From NCBI GenBank assembly GCA_019009955.1, contig CM032229.1, positions 192,073,501 to 192,137,500 of the forward strand: a stretch of DNA of 64,000 bases. The letters are read 5' to 3'. The notes beneath the pieces were generated by a model. The model was not told the DNA's origin. It did no database searches and saw nothing but the letters and a program-made list of their open reading frames with translations. This document shows positions 1 through 64,000 of this stretch, one piece after another. The stretch's first letter is position 1, and every line of letters starts with the position of its first letter. A program made the position numbers and the translations under genes. The DNA comes from Riptortus pedestris (lineage: Eukaryota > Arthropoda > Insecta > Hemiptera > Alydidae).

Positions 1-307
1 ATTTTTTTTTTTTTGTTCACTTATAAAATGTTTATCTATTTCACTTTTGTTATTTGTCATTGTTTTTTGGTATTTGTTATTTTTACTTGTTGTTATCTAT
101 TTTACTTTTTTTATTTAACTTTTTACAATATTTGAAAGGGCGTGAATAAATAAATAATTATATTTTTGAAGACAATTTTTACTTGAGGACAATATTGTAA
201 GTGTAGATCTCACGGTATGAACGAATATGGATAACTGCTTGTGCCTGTGGCCTTTAGCTCTCTTAGTGTTTGTAGTTTTCAACTATTGGCTTTGTTACTC
301 ACGGCTC

Positions 308-440
308 AATTTTCAAAAAATCTCGTCAAATGTTCATCGATCCTACCCAGGCGATTAGAAAGAAGTCCGTGACGCAGGGGCTGCGTGAACTAAGCAGATT
401 CCCAACGTACTACTTTAACACTCGTTTGATCTCATATCTC
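308..440. mobile_element. A-element fragments in a head-on junction
   Basis: A piece of the palindrome end of the A-element (to catcgatcctacccagg, about 350) is followed directly by the opposite end (gtccgtgacgcaggggctgcg, from 366). This junction recurs near 20600 and 26617. Confidence 0.6.
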
Positions 441-596
441 TGCATATTCCTAAATTATAGCAAAGCATTGGTGAGTAGAAGGGAGGAGGGGTTGCTGAAG
501 GCTTGCTAAATAACTTGCTTAATACTTGAGTTACACATAGTTTAACTAGATTGGTTCTATAACGTTTTCCGACCCGACTAAAGTTAACGGAAATAT

Positions 597-2976
597 TGTT
601 GCGACAACTACGTTTGTAAAAAATTAAACAGAGTTAATCACATATATATGAAGTACGAAGTAGATGAAACGAGCCGACCAATGGTCTAGCCCGTCCTCGG
701 CAATACCCGTCCGGGATCTAGATGCGTCTAGTCCAGGGGTGAGCAACCTTTTTAATCAACGGGCCAATTTAAATTTTTTTGGTGAGCCGCACAAAAAAGT
801 GTAATTAATAATTTACAAAACTTTATTTATAATAAACATTAGAATAAAAACATACAATTTTTTTTTTAAAAAAGTAAAGATTTCATATACACATTTTAAT
901 GCAAAAAAAAAACCAATAAAATAACAGAAAATAGTATATTTCATTACAAGGGCGGAAAGTGACTGTTTCCTATGCGAGATCGTGTTTTACGGCCGAGGCT
1001 GGAAATTAGATCGAGCATTGGAAACTCACTTTCCGCCCGAGTTATGAACGATACTTTACATCACGAGGCAAAAAATGCGAAATATAATTTAAACTCGTAA
1101 TTATTAAGTATTATCATATTAAATGATTTGTTTTGCATTCTGTAGTATCGATTATTTCTGAACAGCTGATTTAGATCACTAACCTGATGCAAGTAACATA
1201 ACTTTAATAACTCTTTCAAACACAATTCTTTATTATTTGAAATAAATTTATAACAAATTCAAACATTTACAACTCAACAATTTTAGTGGCTTCCTTCATT
1301 AAATTTTCTGGTATGCTCCCAGCCATTTTGTATAAATAAAATAAGTGGTTTGTAAACATGAGATGTAGCTGCGACAATCGATTAGTTGATAACAAATGAC
1401 AACAATGTCACAAATTTGGATTTATACAGAACTCTTTTAAATGACATAAACGAATTTTATAATAAAACTAAGTTAAATTAGTGTAATTATATTTTCTAAT
1501 GATAAGTAATTGGCCAATAATATCTTTAGTGCTTTAAAATAACTAAAATATAAATCGTTTTTCGAATAGAAACGCTAGCGTAACCTAGCGTTGGAAACTG
1601 TAACTTCATTAAAGGGAGGGAAAAGTTTTTCCCTCCCTAGACCGGGAAAGAAAACAGCTGTTTTAAGTTATTATAAAAAGACCCACTTTCCATACTTACA
1701 TACGGTAGCGAAAGTAACTACTTTCAGATCAGAGTGATGTAAACTAATTTACTTGAAATTTTTAATCTGACATTTGGGACTGTTTTTTTCGGTAGAAGCT
1801 AATCTATATCTGCCAGAATTGATGTAGTAGCTACATGTATGCATCTTTCTAATAGAGCATCTGTATATATAAAATATCTATATATTTTGTGTATTTTTAA
1901 GAAGTAGTAACATTTTTCTTTTCTTTTTCTAAATGTGGAAAGTGAGACACATTATTTTGAAAAAGCGCTGTTTCCATAATTTTAATTTGGGCTCAAAGCC
2001 CTGAGTTTTATTATGTGAATTATAAATAAACTATCCTTTATCTTAAAGTTTTTGCCAATATTTGACTGACAATAAAACTAGCCTTAACTGCTGTATTTGA
2101 TAAATTAGCTTGATTTTTAAAAATAATCTTTAGTTTTCCCAAAATTTCTCTCCATTTGATTAAACTTATCTATCAGGAGTAGTCCGGCTAAGTTTTTATA
2201 TTGTTGTTCATGTTTTGTATATTGATGCCGTTGTATGTTATATTCCTTTAATGTCAACACAGTCTCTGAGCATATTTACCATACAGCTTTATCTTTGAGG
2301 AAAGTGAAATAATAATCAAATTTTCACATTTCTTGGAAATGCCTAATTAATGTTTTGCAATATATTGATGGGAGAAATTTGATAAAATGAATTCAATTTT
2401 ATAAATGCTTGACGGCCGCATAAACATTTTGAAGGGCCGCATGCGGCCCGCGGACCGCGTGTTGCTCATCACTGGTCTAGACAATTCCCTTTTGATGTTC
2501 GCCACTCGCTATAAATGCGGCTCAGATGTATCCCGAAAGTTAGTTTGTTCTCAACTCTCTTCAAGTGATCAGCAGTGCGATCAGTGCAGCTATAGTGAAC
2601 AGTTCATTCCAGTTGCAGTGCGGTAAAGTGTTTTATGTGAAGAACAGTCGTGCCGTGATTCTGTAAAGAACAGTATAGTGCCGTGCTTAAGTAAAGGGAT
2701 AGTGCAGTGCCGTTATCTTTGCAAAGATCAGTGCAGTGCCGTGTTTTTGTGAACTTCAGTGATCGTGAGTGAGTTATTGGACTGTGTAATAAGAAGAACA
2801 GTGAAGCTATCAGTGCATACTGTGAGTAGTAGTTAAGAATAATTAACCAAGTGTGTAGTGCATTGATAAATAAATTGTGCAGTGATAAAAACTCTGAACT
2901 TGTATGTGTTTCATTTTACAACCCAAAAGATCTTAAATAAACAACGTTTATTACTAATTTAGTAGTAAACGTAACA
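597..2976 (+). mobile_element. Solo LTR carrying a nested hAT element
   Basis: It begins TGTTGCGACAAC and ends AAACGTAACA, between ATAT (593-596) and ATAT (2977-2980), a 4-bp target duplication. Removing the hAT insertion and its target copy leaves about 630 bp. Inside are a TATA-like box (gctataaatgcgg, near 2510) and an AATAAA signal near 2866. The last part matches the LTRs at 36961-38063 and, inverted, at 38904-39484. No gag-pol sequence is present. The 4-bp duplication suggests a Gypsy-type parent; the family is otherwise unknown. Confidence 0.82.
734..2474. mobile_element. hAT-type DNA transposon, non-autonomous, nested in an LTR
   Basis: The ends CAGGGGTGAGCAAC and (inverted) CAGTGATGAGCAAC form 14-bp terminal inverted repeats with two mismatches. 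Flanks gtctagtc (726-733) and gtctagac (2475-2482) are an 8-bp target duplication with one change, as expected for hAT. The interior is AT-rich with no transposase frame. A related copy lies at 22508-24019. Confidence 0.85.
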
Positions 2977-3137
2977 ATATTTTGAATAGTCCAGGTCCGA
3001 TTTCATCCAAAACAAATCCCATCATTAGTGTTGAATGAAAAGGTTAAATATTGAGTAATGCATATATCAAACAAACATTTTCTAGTAAAGAACGACAAAT
3101 CTGAATTAATGGCGTCATCACCTAAAGTAGTTGCATG

Positions 3138-3345
3138 AAATTCACAAAGTAAAAGTTCAGTGAAAACAATATTTGGTATTTAAGCTTCGAATACTGTGGT
3201 ATAACAGAGTATTGTTTATGTGACGTGATTAGAAGTGGAGATTTGCTGATGGCTGAAAACTGAAAAATGCAAATACCTCGGTTAATATCAAGATAGAGAA
3301 ATAATGTTAATGTATACAACAATATTTATGGTAAATTTAATTTGG
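3138..3345 (+). mobile_element. A-element fragment
   Basis: An internal part of the A-element: ggctgaaaactgaaaaatgc followed by the 'cctcggttaatat' block and the AT-rich segment. Confidence 0.6.
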
Positions 3346-3742
3346 AACTTTTTTAATGATGGTAATTAGTGCTTGTTAATAAGTTTTGCTGTAAAAAAAT
3401 AAATTGATTGAGTCCAGAGTGGCATTAATACAGTTTATCAAATAGAAATTTTGTTTAAAAATTGTAACAATGATGGAGGAAATTGTATTTGCTTCTTGCA
3501 TTATATTGTATTCTATTATATTGAACAAACATGGAGGCTAATAGGACTTCAATGATTCACCAACCTTGTTAGATTCCAGCTCTCTCTTGTAAATTATAAG
3601 CTACTCTATATACATTCATTGCGCTATAATACATAATTATAAGTATTGCATAATGCTGGTGATAATAGAAATTATTCATTAAGTTCTAGTAGAAATCCCT
3701 TAAGGGAATAAATATTTATATATACATAGTGTCTTTGTTTTT

Positions 3743-3854
3743 AGCAGATTTCCCTAAAGGGAAATCAGCTATTGAGGTTGTACTCATGACGGAATTTTCT
3801 TCAAATGTCCATCGATCCTACCTAGTAGATGACGAAAATGAGGTCTGTTCAAAA

Positions 3855-3910
<56 letters not shown>

Positions 3911-4542
3911 CGGTCGCAATTTTTGTTTGATCATTACCAAACTTGACATGTAGTCGTTTTATGTAAAAAGAAAGATCAAGTTCGGCAATGGCTGAAATCG
4001 GACAAGTGGGAGGGGGGGGGTTTAGAGGGGAAGATTTTCGAAAAGTCAAAATATCTCCGTTACTATACGTCGGATCGAAAAATTGTACAGAATCAATCTT
4101 ATTGCAAATTACATTCTCTATAAATATTGTTCTATACATGTATTCTCTATCTTGAATATTAACCGAGATATATGCATTTTTCTGAAGTCTATGGGACACG
4201 TGGTCGGTTATAGTTCGGATTAGATCGGCCATTTTCGTAACTCCTCGACTCAGGTGGAAGCTTCTTCTAACCTTACCTGTCGTTTCTAACCTTATCTTAC
4301 TTTGTGAGATTTATGCAAATACGTTCTGTTCATCCGCCCCCCCCCGTTCTTTAGTTCTTGGACTACTTTACTTTGAGTTGTTAAAATATAAATTATTTTT
4401 ACAATTCAGAAGCCGTTTCAGTTGGGAATTTATTTTAATTAACTGAAACATTTATCATTTCCCTTTGTATTTAATCACGGTGGTGTTTAACTTCACATGG
4501 GAAATCTGCTTAGTTTACGCAGCCCCTGCGTGATGGACTTTT
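3743..4542 (-). mobile_element. A-element, first of three head-to-tail copies
   Basis: It runs from AGCAGATTTCCC (palindrome end) through a (TA)n core (3859-3909) and a G-run to the CAGCCCCTGCGTGA hairpin end. It joins the next copy without spacer. Confidence 0.75.
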
Positions 4543-5450
4543 AACAGATTTCCCTCAAGGAAAATCAGCTATTGAGGTCATACTCATGATTTTCGAAATT
4601 TTTCTTCAAATGTCCATCGATCCTACCCAGGAGATGACGAAAATTAGGTCCGTTCAAAACTATATATATTTGTCTGTTACCGCTCTTGCGGTCGCAATTA
4701 TTGTTTAATCGTTACCAAACTTGATATTTATCAAGGTCGTTAACGGCTGAAATCGGACCGGGGGGGGTTAGAGGGGAGGATTTTTCGAAAATTCGAAATA
4801 TCTCTGTTATTATACGTCGGATCGAAACATTGTATAGAAACAATCTTATTGCAATTTAAATTTACCTTAAATATTGCTTAATATATATTTTCCGTATAAT
4901 GAGTATTACCAACATATTTGGATATTATAGTTTTCCGCTTTCAGTAAATCCTCACTCCTACTAGTGTCATATTAATAATAAGCTGTTATATCATGAACCA
5001 CTTTATTAAAAGGTTAAATAAGGAATATTGCTTTCATTGAACTTTTACTTTGTGAGATATCTGCAAATAAGTTCTGTTGACCCCCTTCCCCTTCTTATGT
5101 TTTTGGATTACTAAAGTTTAAGTAATTGAGATTAAAATTATTCTGATTTTTTAAATACAGCATTAGCTTTAGTAAAAATAGTAGTAAATAGTTTTCAATA
5201 AAAGGAATGTGTTATATTCATATATATTTCATTTTCTTTCCGGTCTAGAATTCAGATTAGCTGGCCTGTTTGTTTACAATTCAGACGCTTTCCGTTTTAG
5301 AGTTATTAACTTCTAACTGAAAGATTTCTCATTACCGTTTGTATTTATTTACTTAATATTCGCGGTGATGGTACCAGTATGTACATTTGTCTATTGTAAA
5401 CCTTCACATAGGAAATCTGCTTAGTTTACGCAGCCACTGCGTGACGGCCG
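4543..5450 (-). mobile_element. A-element, second of three head-to-tail copies
   Basis: It starts aacagatttccctcaagg directly after the previous copy and ends in cagccactgcgtgacgg. Confidence 0.72.
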
Positions 5451-5954
5451 TTTCAGTTCTCAGCTTTCAGTAAACCCCCCACTTCTGCTCGTGTTACATA
5501 AACACTACTGTGCTATATAATAAACCACACTATTCGAAGCTTAAATAATAAATATTGTTTTCCAGAGACATTCATTATGCGAGATAGATCCAAATATGTT
5601 CTTGTGACCCCTCCCCCCCCTCGACTTAAATTCTTGGACAACTAAAATTTGATTGATAGAGATGAAAATTATTCTGATTCATTATAAATATCAGTACTAG
5701 GTATAGTATATAGTTTCCAAGAAAACGAATATGTTATATTCTGATATGTTTCAGTAATTGTTTTTCATTCCGCTGAGCCGTTGGCAGACCTGTTTGTTTA
5801 CATTTGAAACGGGACCCGCCGGGAGGGGAAAGATTTATTATTTCGTTTGTATTTATTCACTTAATATGGTAGTGTTGTATTAGCAGAATGTAGGTTTATC
5901 TATTATTATCTTCACGAGGAATATCTGCTTAGTTTACGCAGCCCCTTCGTGACG

Positions 5955-5960
<6 letters not shown>
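5451..5960 (-). mobile_element. A-element, third head-to-tail copy, left part missing
   Basis: It starts inside the element (cagctttcagtaaacccccc) and ends gccccttcgtgacggacttt before a long TA tract. Confidence 0.68.

Positions 5961-6027
<67 letters not shown>
5961..6027. repeat. (TA)n microsatellite
   Basis: About 33 TA units between an A-element end and a B-element end. Confidence 0.95.
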
Positions 6028-6028
<1 letters not shown>

Positions 6029-6977
6029 TAGCTCAGATACCCGGCTTCGCCCGAGAATTCATTTGAGGCTGGTGATGGTATTTTTTTGGGCAAGACTTTG
6101 CACAAAATTTTTACATTTACCCTTCCCAGTGTTTAGGGTTAATGCCCATCGTTTCTGTGGATTTGTTAATAATAAAATTAAGTTTTTATGTAAGACTTCA
6201 CTGTCCTCCATATTGTCATATTTCCCTTTTCCTGTGCATTATGCATAGATTTAAATTATTAAGGAGAAAATATTATAATAATACATTATCATTTGAATTA
6301 ATGTTTCCAGGTGAGGTACCTGGTAGTTCATATTGAAAAGAATTGTTGAGCAAATTTCTCTAAATAACAAATAAACAACTTTTGTTATGTACATATTTGC
6401 CGAACCTCCAATAGGAAACGAAATATCACTTTTTTTAATTTCAGGTCTCCCTTATAACCCCCACTCCTGTTCGTCCCTAGAAATGTTAGTATGGTTTATT
6501 ATAAGGAAGGCGTTAGTGCTAATACACATACCGAGTCTTTTATTTAGTTCGGTTGAGTCTTTTGTGCTAAATAAAATTGTTGACTCCCTCTATAATTTTT
6601 AGCGTATACTTCGGTATACGACGATAGTGTATATAACAAAAGTTTCTCTAAATAACAAAATAAACAACTTTTGTTATGTGCATAATTGCCGAAAATGCAT
6701 TAAGAAACGAAATATTGCTATTTTTAATTTCAGCCCTCCCTTATAACCCCCACTCCTGTTCGTCTCAGAGAATATTATTATAGCCTAAAGTCTAAGTTGG
6801 GTTAGTAGTAATATACATACCAAATTTCATAAAATTCGGTTCAGCCGTTTATACGTGAAAAGGTAACAAACAAACAGACACCAAAGAAACAAAATGCAGT
6901 TATGGTGTCTATGACATGTGAAACGAAAAGTTATCTTGATATTTCGCGAAAACAATCAATGTACAGACAGAGGTTAC

Positions 6978-6981
<4 letters not shown>
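6028..6981 (-). mobile_element. B-element in a TA tract
   Basis: On the + strand it begins CTAGCTCAGATACCCGGC and ends cagacagaggttacaatt, with TA tracts on both sides. Read on the minus strand, the hairpin CCGGGTATCTGAG..CTAG is the 3' end, which resembles a Helitron CTRR end. The interior has repeated acaacttttgttatgt blocks. No protein frame was seen. Confidence 0.65.
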
Positions 6982-7022
<41 letters not shown>

Positions 7023-7043
7023 TATATATATATATATATATAT
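6982..7043. repeat. (TA)n microsatellite
   Basis: Interrupted TA tract on the far side of the B-element. Confidence 0.9.
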
Positions 7044-7348
7044 CTTAAGGGAAATGTGCTAAAAATAAAGCATAGATGATGAGGGTTGGGTATTTTTGAA
7101 TAATCCCGGCGCGGACCGGGGGAGCTGGTGTATTAATTAGCGAGGCCAGCTGCTAATATCGTGGTTTTTCTCCATCGGCCATACTTAGCTGCTTTAAAAA
7201 CTGCTCGAGAGTCATTAGGCTCAAGGACTGATTACATCAGCTGTCGAGCCCTAACTGCATTCACCGTTCTAGAAGCTATCCACTTCTCATCCACATTGCC
7301 CATTTCATATACAAATATAGAGCAATTGGTAATAGTAGTTATACGTTA

Positions 7349-7548
7349 CTAGCTAAGGTAATTATTTGAGGCAGAATGATGATGGTATTTTTTGGTGGGC
7401 TTTACTTAGTACAATACTTTTACATTTTCTTGCTTAGGATTTACACCCGAGCTGGGGAAATGTTAATACTAAAAGTAATTGTTATGTACTTAATTCTACA
7501 AAATACACAGTATTTTTATATTACCCTTTTCCAGTGCATTTATCTTTT
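7349..7548 (-). mobile_element. B-element 3' fragment
   Basis: It starts ctagctaaggtaattatt and resembles 43471-43700 through the 'gatggtatttttt' and 'tgttatgtacttaattc' blocks. Confidence 0.55.
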
Positions 7549-8424
7549 AGCAGATTTAAGGGAAATCAGCTACTTAGGACGTACTCAAGACGCGATTTTT
7601 GAAAAATTTCTTCAAATGTCCATCGATCCTACCCAGAAGATGACGAAAATGAAGTCTGCATATATATGTTGATTTTTGAAAATTCGAAATATCTCCGTTA
7701 CTACACGTCGGATCAAAAAATGATGTATATCTTTTAACGTTCTACCGGTCGCAAGTTTTGTTTGATCGTTACGAAACTCGATATTTAAACGTTTTATGTA
7801 AAAAGAAAGATCAAGTTCGTTAATAGTTGAAATCGGATCAGTGGGAGGAGGAATTTCGAAATATCTTAGTTAATATGTGTACTTCGGATCAAAAAGTGGT
7901 ATAGAATCAATCATATTGTAAATTAAATGTGCTATAAACATTGTTATAGGCATTTATTCTCTATCGTGAATATTAACCGAGATATTTGCATTTTTCAGTT
8001 TTCAGTCTTGTACAAACTCCCAGTTCTACTCATGTTGCATAAACAATACTCTGTTACATAATAAACGACATTATTCGAAGCTTAAATACCATCAATTGTT
8101 TTCAAGAGACCATTATTACACGAAATAAAAGCAAATATGACCCCCCCCCCCCCGCCCCCTTCTTAAGTTCTTCGACTATTAAAATTTGATTGTTTAAGAT
8201 AAAAATTATTCTGATCCGTTATAAATTAAAGTTTTAGATAACGACAGGCACGCCTGTTTGTTCAAGTTTCAGACGCTTCCCGTCGGGAGGTTTCGTATTA
8301 CCGTTTGCATTTATTCACTTTATACACATTGGGGTGTTGTGTTACAAGTATGTAAATTTATCTATTGTTAAACTCCGCGTGGTAAGTCTGCTTAGTTTAT
8401 GCAGCCCCTGCGAGACGAACTTTT
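7549..8424 (-). mobile_element. A-element, near full length
   Basis: It runs from agcagatttaagggaaatc to gcagcccctgcgagacgaac. It has no TA core expansion and carries a C-run near 8150. It lies just upstream of the first visible F-spondin exon. Confidence 0.72.
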
Positions 8425-8529
8425 TTAAATCAGCATTTCCGAATTGTCTTAAAACAAATGTTGGATACCAAGACATCTGCCGAACATTTTTTTTTTTTGT
8501 TTATCAGTGTAATATGTGTTCTGTTCCAG

Positions 8530-63890
<55,361 letters not shown>

Positions 63891-64000
63891 GTATGCTTTA
63901 AATACATTTATTTCTTTGGATCTCATATCCTCTATTGGATAATAATAAATAAATGAATAACCTTTTAAAGAAATGATTGGGTGGACATTATGCTGCCATA

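Larger units (their letters stand above)
540..3030 (+). mobile_element. A-element fragment split by a solo LTR
   Basis: Sequence before 597 (gattggttctataacg, then acggaaatat) and after 2980 (gtccgatttcatcc) are adjacent in other A-elements. The solo LTR 597-2976 therefore inserted into an existing copy. Confidence 0.55.

Noticed and set aside
1..8529. Missing 5' F-spondin exons (signal peptide and first part of Reeler)
   Set aside because: I looked for a Reeler-like reading ending in phase 1 and a signal peptide but found only transposon sequence; they probably lie upstream.

Overview
This window is animal nuclear DNA, almost certainly from an insect. I cannot name the species. The layout of a Reeler and Spondin_N protein with a Kunitz domain set between thrombospondin type 1 (TSP1) repeats is the one known from insect F-spondin genes. 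The introns are long, AT-rich and full of transposons. There are no operons, no prokaryotic signals and no second host gene.

The only host gene is one F-spondin (spondin-1) homologue on the + strand. It covers at least 55 kb and is open at both ends. I reconstructed 17 small exons (59 to 217 bp) between 8530 and 63890. Their splice phases agree at every junction and together they give about 691 uninterrupted codons. In order they encode the end of the Reeler domain (8530-8746), Spondin_N (14443-40192), three TSP1 repeats (43274-49093), one Kunitz domain (52016-52186), an acidic/serine linker (57435-59880) and a further TSP1 repeat (61889-63890). The signal peptide and start of Reeler must lie upstream of the window, and the C-terminus lies downstream. 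The product is expected to be a secreted extracellular-matrix protein.

The introns hold the rest. (i) A very abundant family, here called the A-element, has about 30 full or partial copies. It has 12-bp subterminal inverted repeats (AGCAGATTTCCC), a (TA)n core, a terminal palindrome and C/G runs; I infer a Helentron/DINE-1-like non-autonomous element. (ii) The B-element ends in a GC hairpin plus CTAG and sits in TA repeats. (iii) Four solo LTRs of one family lie at 597-2976, 28897-29226, 36961-38063 and 38904-39484, and a fifth unrelated LTR lies at 22607-23185; all have 4-bp target duplications. (iv) There are two hAT elements, two piggyBac-type elements, a palindromic mariner and a Tc1/mariner-type element with long inverted ends. 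(v) There are pieces of non-LTR retrotransposons, including an R2-type reverse transcriptase, and tRNA-derived SINEs. Many are nested, so relative ages can be read directly.

Tandem repeats are the other striking feature. Two of them are built from pieces of the gene itself. About 40 copies of a 33-bp unit span the exon 10/intron 10 splice donor (44343-45665), and seven further copies of a 186-bp unit carry the second half of the Kunitz exon (52187-53437). Others are a 158-bp satellite (9169-10367), a 15-bp array that grades into a 30-bp higher-order array (40519-42140), a 380-bp CT tract 16 bases after a splice donor, 27-bp hairpin-forming repeats (57870-59590) and a 75-90-bp array split by the mariner (62165-63795). 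Long open frames inside these arrays are artefacts of unit lengths divisible by three.
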